A DNA stretch of 64,000 bases from contig NZ_CP036339.1 of assembly GCF_007746075.1 (NCBI RefSeq), positions 4,183,786 through 4,247,785 of the forward strand, given 5' to 3'. The DNA is from Lacipirellula limnantheis (lineage in GTDB: Bacteria; Planctomycetota; Planctomycetia; Pirellulales; Lacipirellulaceae). The stretch's first letter is position 1. Each line of letters starts with the position of its first letter. Under the pieces are notes generated by a model. That model saw only the letters and a list, made by a program, of their open reading frames with translations. It was not told where the DNA came from and searched no databases. The position numbers and the translations under genes were made by a program. This document shows, piece after piece, positions 33,424 to 41,805 of this stretch.

Positions 33424-34431
33424 ATGCGATTCCTCGGTCGCCGAACCTTTGTTCTGCTCGCTCTGTTCTCATTGACCGCCTCCGCTCGCGCCGCTGAAGT
33501 CGGCGAACCGCTGGAGCGTAGCGGCGACGAGATTATGGTCTGTGGCCAACTCTTTCACACCACGGTTCCGGTGGTGCTCTGGACCGACGCCGGGGGTTAT
33601 GACGCGTACCGCACCGACCGACGTTTTGGGCCGATTGAAAAGGCCTCGTGGGAGGAGACGGTGAAAGAACTCCCCGACATGGCCCCCAACGGCCCGTCGC
33701 GCTACGGGCTCCGCACCGACGGGCTCGACGCCGTCCAGATCGAACAAGTCCGCGGCGGCGGCTGGCCACTGCCGATGTTGCAGAACGTCGTCGACCAGTT
33801 CGTCCTTCATTACGACGTCTGCCCCGTGAGCCAGACCTGCTTCAAGGTGCTCCACGATCACCGCAACCTGAGCGTCCACTTCATGCTCGACGTCGACGGC
33901 ACGATCTACCAGACGCTCGACCTGAAGGACCGGGCCCGCCATGCCACGATCTCGAACGCCCGTTCCATCGGCATCGAAATCGCCAACATGGGCGCCTACG
34001 GCGTGAAGAACAAAGACGCGCTGATGAAATGGTACGAAGCCCACGACGGCGGCGAGATTCGCCTCCGTCCGTTGCACCCCTACGATGAGCTCGGCGTTCG
34101 CACCAAAGGCTTCGTCGGCCGCCCGGCGCGCAATGAACTGATCGTCGGCGAGATCCAAGGGCAGGAGCTCGCCCAGTACGACTTTACGCCCGAGCAGTAC
34201 GAGTCGCTGATCAAGCTGACCGCGACACTCTGCAAGGTCTTCCCGAAGATCAAGTGCGACTACCCGAAAGACGCCGACGGCAAACTGATCCCGAAGAAGC
34301 TGAGCGACGAGGATTGGAAGGCGTACCAAGGGGTGATGGGCCACTACCACGTCCAGTTGAATAAGACCGACCCGGGGCCGGCGTTCGATTGGGAAAAAGT
34401 CATCGGCGGCGCGCAGCAGCTAATGAAGTGA
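33424..34431 (+). CDS. N-acetylmuramoyl-L-alanine amidase, exported
   Basis: 335 residues. Signal peptide MRFLGRRTFVLLALFSLTAS with cleavage at ARAA. Residues ~110-300 are a type 2 amidase (PF01510): VVDQFVLHYDVC with the first zinc His, LSVHFMLDVDGTIYQTLDLK, RARHATISNARSIGIEIANM with the second His, and a late GHYHVQLNKTDPGPAFDWEK carrying the last ligand region. The family removes stem peptides from muramic acid. Residues ~25-110 are a planctomycete-specific N-terminal extension. It follows the NlpC/P60 gene by 113 bases with a palindrome between, so the two may be separately transcribed. Confidence 0.92.
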   Translation: MRFLGRRTFVLLALFSLTASARAAEVGEPLERSGDEIMVCGQLFHTTVPVVLWTDAGGYDAYRTDRRFGPIEKASWEETVKELPDMAPNGPSRYGLRTDGLDAVQIEQVRGGGWPLPMLQNVVDQFVLHYDVCPVSQTCFKVLHDHRNLSVHFMLDVDGTIYQTLDLKDRARHATISNARSIGIEIANMGAYGVKNKDALMKWYEAHDGGEIRLRPLHPYDELGVRTKGFVGRPARNELIVGEIQGQELAQYDFTPEQYESLIKLTATLCKVFPKIKCDYPKDADGKLIPKKLSDEDWKAYQGVMGHYHVQLNKTDPGPAFDWEKVIGGAQQLMK

Positions 34432-34450
34432 GCGAAGCTCGCGCCGCACG

Positions 34451-34524
34451 GCAGCCCCTGGCTCCGCCAGGGGGTCGGTTACCATGCCGGTAGTCGTCGC
34501 CCCGCGGTGCGAGAGCCGGGGGCT
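34451..34524. repeat. Nested inverted repeat behind the amidase gene
   Basis: CCCCTGGC (34455-34462) and GCCAGGGG (34466-34473) form an 8-bp hairpin with a three-base loop 23 bases after the amidase stop. In addition, 34452-34463 pairs at 11 of 12 positions with 34512-34523, so the whole 74-base segment can fold as a larger stem. A terminator or dispersed palindrome. Confidence 0.5.
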
Positions 34525-35272
34525 GCAAACGCTACAGCGAGCTGTCGGTGGCGAAGGATTCGATTGTCAAAGAACGATTGCGGGTTGGCTGTTCAGCCTT
34601 CGCCCGCGAAAAGGGCTATTTTTTTGCAAGTCGGCCAAGATGGCCGTGTGGGCCAAGTCGGCCAAGTTGTTTTTTCGCCAGCTCGAGCGTGGCGGATTTG
34701 TCGACATGGTGGCGGCGCGGGCTTGGCCAATTCTGTCGCGGGGGATTCATTCTGTCGCGTGACGCATTGTGTCGCATATTGCATTTTTGGAGACAATGCC
34801 GAAGTCGTTGAGCGGCTTGGAGTTGCCGTGTCGTTGCCAATGCTGCGAGGCGACGCCAGGCGGCATGGGGCGTCGTTTGATCGAGGCGTCAGTCGGTGCG
34901 TGATGCGATGGCCTCCGTTCATAACGCTCTCTTTTTGCAGCGCTGATCGGGACAGCTACCGTTACGTGATTGCGAGCGCACAGGCTGCGGGCTGACCTCT
35001 GCTGCTACGGACGGACCACGCCGAGCGCGCAGCGGCGCCGCACTAAATGAACATACGATCACCATAGCGTGAGGAGTGGCCATTTTCTAGATGGCAGTTT
35101 GTAGATTCTTCAAATCGGCGGTTGACCCGGGTTGGCGTAAGCGCCTACCAGGAGGCAGGGCCGCGGCAGGCAGTCGGGCCGGAAGCGCCGTCGGAGTGAG
35201 TTTAAGGCGCCTGGAAGAGATTTGCCTTTTGCGAGTGCGCCGCCCCGGTAGCCGCTTGGGCGGCAACCGGGG
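34525..35272. other. Gene-poor stretch with short direct repeats
   Basis: 748 bases. The first part has a repeated AAGTCGGCCAAG at about 34628 and 34655. Further on, three near-copies of ATTCTGTCGCG begin at 34730, 34749 and 34766. A 35-codon cysteine-rich frame starts at ATG 34796 and ends at 34903, preceded by GGAG only three bases away; it has no recognised family. The rest has no conserved frame. This stretch borders the mobile-element remnants and may itself be degraded mobile DNA. Confidence 0.4.
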
Positions 35273-35580
35273 CTAGACGAGCTTCACGAACGATTGCACT
35301 TCTTCATCGGGATCAAGTTGCACTTCTCCCGCAGCGCTGCGGACGTAGCCGATCGGCGCCTTCGTCACCAGTTCGCCGCGACGCGCCTTCTGCAAGGCGC
35401 CTTGGAGCATTCGTTGCTTGATGACGTGGAGCTCGGCCTCCGACATCGTGCCCTTGAGCCCCAGCAGCAGACGATCGTTGTAGCTGGCAGGATCGTACAT
35501 GCCGTCCAGGTCGGCGATCAAGGTGCGGAACAGCGCGCAGAGTTCAAGCAGCTGATACCAGTCTTTGCAGCTTCGCGCTA
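35273..35580 (-). pseudogene. Serine recombinase fragment
   Basis: On the minus strand the frame reads LARSCKDWYQLLELC, LLLGLKGTMSEAELHVIKQR and ALQKARRGELVTKAPIGYVR, the middle of a resolvase/recombinase-family protein (end of the catalytic domain and start of the recombinase domain). The N-terminal catalytic Ser segment and the C-terminal DNA-binding part are missing: the frame stops at 35275-35273 soon after DPDEEVQSFVKLV, and its 5' side is cut exactly where the IS630-type end starts at 35581. About 103 residues remain of an enzyme of several hundred. It cannot be functional. Confidence 0.8.
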
Positions 35581-35750
35581 GTGCTCTGTCACAACTTGAT
35601 TTTCGGGTGGAGGGATTTGAGTTTACCGCGGGCGTTTTTGACTTTCGTCGCCAATCGACGCCGCGTCGGGTGATGTTGACGTCGGTCGACCAGGCTCCCA
35701 GTTCGGATTGCAGCTTGGCCCGTGCGCCAAACCGGCGGACTGATACCGAT
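35581..35750 (-). pseudogene. IS630-family transposase C-terminal remnant and element end
   Basis: On the minus strand one frame gives RFGARAKLQSELGAWSTDVN then TRRGVDW, and a shifted frame gives KVKNARGKLKSLHPKIKL followed by a stop. Together they match the end of IS630-type transposases, with a frame break after VDW. The stop is followed by GTGCTCTGTCACAACTTGAT read on the plus strand from 35581, which looks like the element tip, and next to it is TA (35579-35580), the dinucleotide IS630 elements target. The recombinase homology begins on the other side. The N-terminal part of this copy is missing. Confidence 0.6.
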
Positions 35751-35832
35751 CCGAAGTAAGAGCAGCGCGCCGTCTATTGCGCGCCCCATTCTACCCATCA
35801 AGCTAGAGCGACTAACCCGAAAGGAGGTCGCG

Positions 35833-36312
35833 ATGGAGGTGGAGCCCCGACCGACGTTGGACGACCTGAAGCAACTTGAACGCGCCGAAAAGGACGCCCG
35901 AGCGTCGAAGCGTTTGCGGGAGGTCATCCTGGCGACGGAAGGATGGACGGCCTCCGCGATGGCGATGGGCTTGTCTGGGCGGGTTTGCCAAGAATGGGTC
36001 TATCGCTTCAATGAAAACGGCCTGGCGGGGCTGGAGGATCATCGCGGCCGACAGCCGAGTTCTCCGCTCACCCCTGACCAAGAACAACCAATTCGTCAGC
36101 GGATTGAGGCCGGTCCCACGGCCCAAGATGGAGTGTGCTCGTTGCGGGGCGCCGACGTCAGGCGGTTTCTGCAACACGAGTTGGGATTAATCCGCTGGAC
36201 GGTCACGCATGATCGTTGGCGATCGATCTCGCCCCGCCCGCTGCCCGTCACTTGGCATTTTTCGGCAAGGAATTCAAGTTCTACCGAGAACCAGCGCACT
36301 CCTCGTCGCTGA
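35833..36312 (+). pseudogene. IS630-family transposase, N-terminal fragment
   Basis: ATG 35833 is preceded by a very strong AAAGGAGGT (35820-35828). The first ~118 residues form the helix-turn-helix region of IS630/Tc1-type transposases: LKQLERAEKDARASKRLREV, ILATEGWTASAMAMGLSGRV, YRFNENGLAGLEDHRGRQP and LRGADVRRFLQHELG. After about 36187 the expected winged helix and DDE catalytic domain are absent and the frame continues as unrelated sequence to a stop at 36312. So this is a decapitated copy with an intact translation start. It is on the opposite strand from the C-terminal remnant at 35581-35750 and thus is not its other half. Confidence 0.7.
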
Positions 36313-36407
36313 TAGCTAAGCAAAGCCCCCCTTGCTCCTCAGGGGAGGGCAGGGCGGCCGCCAGCGCCAGAGCGAGCGCCCCGGCGCTGGCAGCCCTCCC
36401 GCGCGCT

Positions 36408-37010
36408 CTAGCACGGACTCGGAGCCGCATCTCCCACGAACAGCCGCCAGCTGTCGTGCAGCTCGCGCCGCAGCTGGCTGACTCGTCCGGCGGTCAGCCG
36501 ACAGAGCTCCGCGACGGCGCTCGTCCGTTCCCCCTGCGCCAGCGCGTGGACCACGCGCTGATCACGACGGGAGAGCGAACCGTACCACTGGCTGAAGTCA
36601 ATTCGCAGCGCCGCCATCTCCGCGGGACTTGCCCGTCGGTAGTCGCTAAGGGACTGGGCGATCGAGTCGATCGGTTCGGTGCGACAGCCGCGCCGCCGGC
36701 ATTTCACCGAGCCGACGTCCGCCGCGTTGTCACGGCTTCCGGTCAAGCGCCCGGATCGATAACGCCGCACGCCGTAACGGGCCAACGGCGTGGCGTAGCC
36801 GAGCTTCGCTCGACCCGCCTGCGCCAGCCCGGCATAGGCGACCGCAGCCGAAGCGATGACCGTTTGGATCGCCTCTTCGCGTTCTTCGGGGGCCAGTTCA
36901 CGGAAGGCGATTCGTGCGTAGCGCCGGATCGTCGGCAGCATCTGGACGAACGAGGCTTGCCAGGGGAGGGGAGGGGCGTCATCAGCAGCGACGATTGCTG
37001 AGCAGTTCAT
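36408..37010 (-). CDS. Sigma-factor-like helix-turn-helix protein of planctomycete mobile regions
   Basis: 200 residues, intact. The N-terminal half (LPTIRRYARIAFRELAPEER, EAIQTVIASAAVAYAGLAQA) resembles sigma-70 region 2 in layout; the C-terminal part (MAALRIDFSQWYGSLSRRDQ, VVHALAQGERTSAVAELCRL, TAGRVSQLRRELHDSWRLF) resembles region 4 with a helix-turn-helix. I recognise this type as frequent in planctomycete genomes next to transposases, with no known target. It would bind DNA or RNA polymerase in the cytoplasm. It is flanked by inverted IS630 remnants, and a GC-rich stem (about 37047-37078) lies in its upstream region. Alternative: an orphan regulator of a lost phage or plasmid. Confidence 0.7.
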   Translation of the reverse strand: MNCSAIVAADDAPPLPWQASFVQMLPTIRRYARIAFRELAPEEREEAIQTVIASAAVAYAGLAQAGRAKLGYATPLARYGVRRYRSGRLTGSRDNAADVGSVKCRRRGCRTEPIDSIAQSLSDYRRASPAEMAALRIDFSQWYGSLSRRDQRVVHALAQGERTSAVAELCRLTAGRVSQLRRELHDSWRLFVGDAAPSPC

Positions 37011-37470
37011 GGGACGTTCCTTTCCAAAGGGACCGCCCCTGTCGAGGGCGGTCGTGTGAGGTACACAACCGCCCTCGCGACAGGCGAGAGCTCAAAAAGA
37101 CGGTAAGCAAGCTAGGCAATCGTGAGCGACCAGATGCCTTCGAAGACAACTTTGCGAGAGGTGGATGAGGATTGCTCTGTTTGAAGGTCCGCAGCTCGGC
37201 GTCGCGTCGAACCGACTATCCTCGCCGTCGGTGTCAGATGCCACGCGCCGGGGCGTACGCACCGCAGCAAGTCGACAGAGATGTCGAGCGGAGGCCGATG
37301 AAGACCTTTACCGTCGCAAGCAGTGTTAACCGATGGGCTGCAATGATTCCTGCCCCGTTTTTGCCGTCGATTTAGCGGCGGCAGAATGCGTTGGCACAGA
37401 AGAATCGGGGACTTCTAGCACATCCGGAATTCCCACCCATGCCAGGGGAGGTCGCTGAGGCGCCGCTCGT
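37011..37470. other. Upstream region of the sigma-like gene and decayed sequence
   Basis: 460 bases. Around 37047-37078, GAGGGCGGT and ACCGCCCTC arms with flanking GTG/CAC pairs form a stem with a one-base bulge in the 5' region of the minus-strand gene. From about 37100 on I see only decayed frames; nothing conserved is recognised before the IS630 remnant at 37471. Confidence 0.4.
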
Positions 37471-37580
37471 AAGCCGCAATCCGAACGAGGAGCCTGGTCG
37501 ACCGACGTCAACACCACCCAGCGCGGCGTCGACTGGCGATGAAAGTCAAAGACGCTCGCGGTAAACTCAAGTCCCTCATC
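37471..37580 (+). pseudogene. Second IS630 C-terminal remnant, inverted copy
   Basis: The plus strand reads KPQSERGAWSTDVNTTQRGV then DWR and a stop, with KVKDARGKLKSL in the shifted frame. This is the reverse complement of 35606-35717 at roughly 88 percent identity over 110 bases, with the same frame break. Downstream of KSL the similarity ends without the element tip seen at 35581, and upstream an in-frame TGA at 37456 closes the frame. A dead fragment. Confidence 0.65.
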
Positions 37581-38048
37581 CACTGGCATAACTGCAACAA
37601 TGCATGGCAGTCTATTACTGGAACGCCGAGATCGTCCGCAAGAGCTGTATCAAGAGAAGCTTCCTGCTGACGTCTTGGAGCAGACGGGCGAGCAAGGAAA
37701 AGATAGTCCCGCACGCGAGCCTGCTGGTGACTACCATCCCGCGGTGTAGCGTCGAGCGACTATCGCAGCCACACCACCATCCCCAGCCCCACCGCAACCA
37801 GCGTCGTAGCGATGTGCTGTGTGCGGAGGGAGAAACGACAGGGCAAATGACCGAGCCAGGGCGAAGTCGCCGGGCGCCACTGGCATCCTGTCAGTGCGGA
37901 AGTGGATACACGGCTTGCCTTTTGAATCGTCGATGAACAACTGAGGATGTGGGCACAGTCCACTTCGTCACTGAAGTGATGGGCGACTCGCTTGGCACTT
38001 CTCCCTCGCCGCGGCGAGCGGCACCCGATAAATTTGGGAGCCGCCGCT
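37581..38048. other. Gene-poor stretch with a fragment of a small membrane protein
   Basis: 468 bases. On the minus strand at about 37760-37825 one frame reads RFSLRTQHIATTLVAVGLGM then VVWLR and a stop, which resembles the single membrane span with preceding FSLRT that opens many planctomycete membrane proteins. Here it sits at the end of a frame without a proper start, so it is probably a remnant. Nothing else is recognisable. Confidence 0.35.
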
Positions 38049-40124
38049 TCACTTCGCCGCCGCATCCGCTGGCGGGCGCGACGCCCCCAGCTTGCTCCGC
38101 TCGAGCCCAATATTCTCCACCGGAATCGCCTTGAAGCCGAGCTTGAACGCCGGCGACGACGGCTGCAGTCGAAAGTCTTCCTTCGCCCGATCGACGAACA
38201 GCGGATCGACGTCGACCAAGTTGTCTTCGATCTTCACCGTCGCGTCGGTCAGCCGGTCGGCCAGGTCGAGCCATCTGCCGCCCACCGAAATGTTGCGGGC
38301 GATGACGTTTCCCTTTGGCATCACCGGTTCGTCGTCGAGCAGCGTCAGCAGCTCGGGATAGCGATCGCGCCAGGGCGGGTGGCGGTAGTCGACGGCCTGC
38401 AAGCGATCGAACAGCGTGTTGTCCGAACCGTCGAAGTACGACTTGGCCCAACCGAGTCCGCGGGCGTCGACGTGGATGCTCGGCGTGCAGTCGACGAAGA
38501 CGTTGTTCTCGACGCGATTGTCGCGGCCGCCGCCGATCAGCACGGCCCGGCCCGCCTGGAAACAGATGTTGCCGTAGACCGTGGTCCCGCTTGCCCAGTC
38601 GTCGAGATAGACGGCCATCACGCCGACGCCGCCGCCGTGCCGGCCGAGGTGATGGAAATAGTTGTAGCGCACCACATTGCCGCGCTGCGTCCAGTTGCGG
38701 CCCATGTAGAACGCCCCGACGTCGTCGGTTTCTAAGCAGACGTGGTGAAACTCGTTGAATTCGATGAGATGATCGTTGCCGGAAAGCTGGACGGCGTTGT
38801 GAGGCGCGTCGTTGAACAGATTGTGGCGAATGCGATTGCCGACTCCCGAGATCGCCACGGCCGGCGTGTAGGTTCGCTTCCAGCGGGCGTAGTGGTGAAT
38901 ATGGTTGTTCTCGGCCAGATGCTCGCCGGGCGTGAGCGTCGCTAAGTCGCCGCCGTCGAGCGAGATGCCTCCTCCCGCCGTGTTGGAAATATCGCAACCG
39001 ATGACGGCGTTATTCTTGCCGCCCCGGACGTCGACGGCGATGTCGCCGGTGTTGCGGATCGTGCAGTCGGCGATCTGCACGTCCGTTCCGCCGGCAATCT
39101 TTACGGCCGCACCGCGCACCGCTTCCATGATGAACCCCTCGAAACGGACATGCGACGCGTCCGTCAGCGTCGCCAACGTTTCAAGCGCTGAGACCATCGC
39201 CCGTCCCTCTTCCAAGGGAGCGGGGGGCCAGAAGTAGAGCGTGCCGGTCTCGCGATCGAGCTGCCACTCGCCCGGCTCGTCGAGCTCGGCCCGCACGTTG
39301 AGCGCGTAGTAGCGCGCCGCCGGCAGGTAACCGTAGCCGTGATACGGTTTGGCGAGCCGCACCAGTTGCTGGTCCACGTCGATCGACTCGACCTGTTGGT
39401 ATTGGTCGCTCCAATCCCAGAACCAGTAGCCGTGGAGCCAGATGTCTTTCTCGCCCCGCCAACGCGACGGCCGATCTCCCTCGTAGTAGAAATTGCCGAC
39501 CTTGCTGCCGGTGCGACCGTGGCTCGTTTCGGGCACCTCTTTCGTCACGTCGCGGATATTGACGAAGTCGGCGTTCGGCCACCGGGCCAAGCGGGCCGGC
39601 TGGTCGTTAAAGAACAGTTCCACGCCGCCGCTGGCGACGTTACCGAATTCGGCGATCCCGAGGGCCTTGAGATTGGCTTGCCACACCTTTCCCCGCGCCG
39701 CGGGTGCGAGTCGTTCGAGCACCGCTGGATCGGCGACCAACTGCCAGCCGGTCACTACTTTGCCGCCGACCAGGCGGACTTCCATTTCCGGCGCAGCGCG
39801 GTACACGATCGGCGATCCCTCTTCGCCTGAATCTTCCGCGGCGAGTTCGAGCGTCTGGGCCAATTCATAAACGCCGCCCGCCACTTCCACGACGACGCCC
39901 CCCGGCGGGAGCGGACCACGGCTTTTGAGCGCTCGAATCGCATCCCGCGCCGCGGCGAGGGTCGCCAAGGGACCGGCGGTTCCCTCGGCATTGGGCTGCA
40001 CATCTTGGCCGGTCCAGGCGTCGTTGCCGTTGGGGGCGACGTGCAGCGTGACGGCACCCGAGGCGGTGAGCGCAGCGGCGCCGCTCAACAACAGAACCGC
40101 TGCAAATTTGAAGAGGGGATGCAA
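38049..40124 (-). CDS. Right-handed parallel beta-helix protein, probable carbohydrate-active enzyme
   Basis: 691 residues from TTG 40124: CGGAG lies nine bases upstream, the previous gene stops 13 bases before, and this start gives the signal peptide MHPLFKFAAVLLLSGAAALT. The ATG at 40199 would overlap the previous gene and break the signal peptide. Residues ~28-75 (LHVAPNGNDAWTGQDVQPNA; PLATLAAARDAIRALKSRGP) are the usual N-cap of exported beta-helix enzymes; ~330-620 contains the coils (VAISGVGNRIRHNLFNDAPH, IEFNEFHHVCLETDDVGAFY, VVRYNYFHHLGRHGGG). Polysaccharide lyases and glycosidase families with this fold (for example GH141-like) are candidates; no catalytic residue can be assigned. 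Probably co-transcribed with the upstream carboxypeptidase. Confidence 0.85.
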   Translation of the reverse strand: MHPLFKFAAVLLLSGAAALTASGAVTLHVAPNGNDAWTGQDVQPNAEGTAGPLATLAAARDAIRALKSRGPLPPGGVVVEVAGGVYELAQTLELAAEDSGEEGSPIVYRAAPEMEVRLVGGKVVTGWQLVADPAVLERLAPAARGKVWQANLKALGIAEFGNVASGGVELFFNDQPARLARWPNADFVNIRDVTKEVPETSHGRTGSKVGNFYYEGDRPSRWRGEKDIWLHGYWFWDWSDQYQQVESIDVDQQLVRLAKPYHGYGYLPAARYYALNVRAELDEPGEWQLDRETGTLYFWPPAPLEEGRAMVSALETLATLTDASHVRFEGFIMEAVRGAAVKIAGGTDVQIADCTIRNTGDIAVDVRGGKNNAVIGCDISNTAGGGISLDGGDLATLTPGEHLAENNHIHHYARWKRTYTPAVAISGVGNRIRHNLFNDAPHNAVQLSGNDHLIEFNEFHHVCLETDDVGAFYMGRNWTQRGNVVRYNYFHHLGRHGGGVGVMAVYLDDWASGTTVYGNICFQAGRAVLIGGGRDNRVENNVFVDCTPSIHVDARGLGWAKSYFDGSDNTLFDRLQAVDYRHPPWRDRYPELLTLLDDEPVMPKGNVIARNISVGGRWLDLADRLTDATVKIEDNLVDVDPLFVDRAKEDFRLQPSSPAFKLGFKAIPVENIGLERSKLGASRPPADAAAK

Positions 40125-40137
40125 TGTGATGCTCCGA

Positions 40138-41577
40138 TTACGGTTGATAGCGCACCAACTCGCGCCACACCTGCTGGCGCAAGTCGAATACCGGTTCATT
40201 GTTGCCGATGAACCCGTTCGCCAGCAGCGAGAAGGCGAGGAGGCGGCCGTCGAGGGTGCGGAGGTAACCCGACATTGTCGAGACGCTCGACATGCTGCCC
40301 CCTTTCGCGGAGACGCGCGGCGTCTTCGACTGATCTCTAGCGCCGGCCAGCGCCGGCGCGTCGAGCGTTACTTCCGACGTCGGCAGCGACTGAAAGAAGG
40401 GCTCGAAGTCGTCGCTTTGCTTCAGATACTGCAGCAGCCGCACCGCGGAGTCGGCGCTGATGAGGTTGTAACGCGAGAGTCCCGAGCCGTCGACGTAGCG
40501 GAACGAACCTGGTTCGAGCTTCGCCGTCTCGATGAGCCACGCGCTGATCGCCTTGGCGCCGGCAGGCCAGTCGGGGCGCTCGACGCCGCGGGCCAGGGAG
40601 ATTTCGTGACTCAGGACTTCGCCGACGGCGTTTTCGCTGACGTGATTGAAGTGCTTCAGCGTCTCGGCGAGCGTCGGCCCTTCGTAAACGATCTCACGCG
40701 CTGGCGTTTTATCGCTCGGATTGGCTGATGGCTTGCGCGGCGATGGGGAGAAATTGACGCCTTCGTCGGCCAGCATTTGCGAAAACATGCCGGCGACCCA
40801 AGGGCCTGGATCGTGCATCGTCAGTTTGAGATCGGTTGGCTTGTCGAGCTTGCGGTCGCCGCGATACTCGATCGGCTCCGTAAACGGCCGTCGCGTCGCC
40901 AGGGCATTACCGGTCGCCCCGTCAGCTCCGACGCTGACCAGTTCCGGAGAACTCGACGGCGGATCCAACTTTGCGTAGACAAATCCCTCGGCGTCGGGCG
41001 TCAGCTTCACGGTGAGAACGTTGAAGTCGACCATCAGCGGCGTCACCGACATGTTGTAATACGACGGCTCGTCGTCCCACATCCATCCCGGGCCCTTCAA
41101 GCGAGGGGCGTAACGCGAGTTATCGACCACCACCTCGCCGACGATCTGGCGGATGCCGAGTTCGCGGACGACGCGTTTAGCGAGCTCGCGCAAGTCCTTG
41201 CTGGTAAGCATCGCATCGCCGCCGCCGATGAGTTTCAGATTGCCGCGGAGGACGCCGTTGTCGATGGGGCCGTCGGCGCGCACGATGGTTTGAAAGCGGT
41301 GGTCGGGGCCGAAGGCGTCGAGGGCGCAGGCGGAGGTGTAGATTTTGAGATTCGACGCGGGAACTTGCAGCCGATTGCCGCCGCGATCGTAAAGCGTTTC
41401 GCCCGACTCAAGATCAACGACTTTCAGCGTGACGGTGGTTCGCTGGGCCGTGGGATGATCTTCGAGGACGGCGTCGAGGCGTTTCGCGAGCAGCTCCGCA
41501 TCGAGCGATTCGAAGCCGCAAGCAGACCGCGTCGACGCGGCGAGCAGGCAGAAAGCAAATATCAGCCGGACGACCAT
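40138..41577 (-). CDS. dacB: D-alanyl-D-alanine carboxypeptidase/endopeptidase, PBP4 (S13) family
   Basis: 479 residues. Signal peptide MVVRLIFAFCLLAASTRSAC. Active-site motifs in order: SxxK in VPASNLKIYTSACALDAFGP, SxN in SGLSRYNLISADSAVRLLQY, and KGGS in SAKGGSMSSVSTMSGYL at the place of the usual KTG(T). A PBP4-specific insertion lies between motifs 1 and 2. The family trims or cross-cleaves peptidoglycan peptides in the periplasm. The change from KTG to KGG is unusual and may lower activity. It lies upstream of the beta-helix gene with 13 bases between stop and start. The symbol is given for family membership. Confidence 0.88.
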   Translation of the reverse strand: MVVRLIFAFCLLAASTRSACGFESLDAELLAKRLDAVLEDHPTAQRTTVTLKVVDLESGETLYDRGGNRLQVPASNLKIYTSACALDAFGPDHRFQTIVRADGPIDNGVLRGNLKLIGGGDAMLTSKDLRELAKRVVRELGIRQIVGEVVVDNSRYAPRLKGPGWMWDDEPSYYNMSVTPLMVDFNVLTVKLTPDAEGFVYAKLDPPSSSPELVSVGADGATGNALATRRPFTEPIEYRGDRKLDKPTDLKLTMHDPGPWVAGMFSQMLADEGVNFSPSPRKPSANPSDKTPAREIVYEGPTLAETLKHFNHVSENAVGEVLSHEISLARGVERPDWPAGAKAISAWLIETAKLEPGSFRYVDGSGLSRYNLISADSAVRLLQYLKQSDDFEPFFQSLPTSEVTLDAPALAGARDQSKTPRVSAKGGSMSSVSTMSGYLRTLDGRLLAFSLLANGFIGNNEPVFDLRQQVWRELVRYQP

Positions 41578-41610
41578 GCAAAGTTCCCCATCAAGCGGCG
41601 ATTAAAGCCC

Positions 41611-41630
41611 CGGCGTCAGTCGCGACGCCG
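41611..41630 (-). terminator. Short hairpin, possible terminator of the haem-protein gene
   Basis: On the minus strand CGGCGTC, a six-base loop and GACGCCG are followed by GGGCTTTAAT. It lies between the stop of the haem-protein gene (41806) and the start of the carboxypeptidase gene (41577). The T-run is short, so the call is weak. The rest of the 228-base gap shows no other feature. Confidence 0.35.
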
Positions 41631-41805
41631 ATCGTGCTCCATTGTATCTGGTCGACCTGCCGCCAGCGAAGCTACGAACGAGGCTGCGTACGCTTCCGCC
41701 TACCTGTCTCGCGAAGCCGTCGCGGCGCTGCGGCCGCTGGGGCATCTCATGCAATCGACCAGGTCGACCAGCGCGGCGGGCAACGGATAGGGATGCGGTG
41801 CAGCG

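Noticed and set aside
31955..33472. 505-codon open frame on the minus strand
   Set aside because: It is antisense to the NlpC/P60 gene, whose catalytic motifs and signal peptide are clear; the open frame is a by-product of GC-rich codon use.
36216..37001. 261-codon plus-strand frame opposite the sigma-like gene
   Set aside because: The minus-strand protein shows helix-turn-helix patterns; the plus-strand translation is Arg/Ala-rich noise.
37731..37940. 69-codon minus-strand frame as a small gene
   Set aside because: The only recognisable segment (FSLRT plus a membrane span) is in a different frame, so this looks like a remnant rather than a gene.
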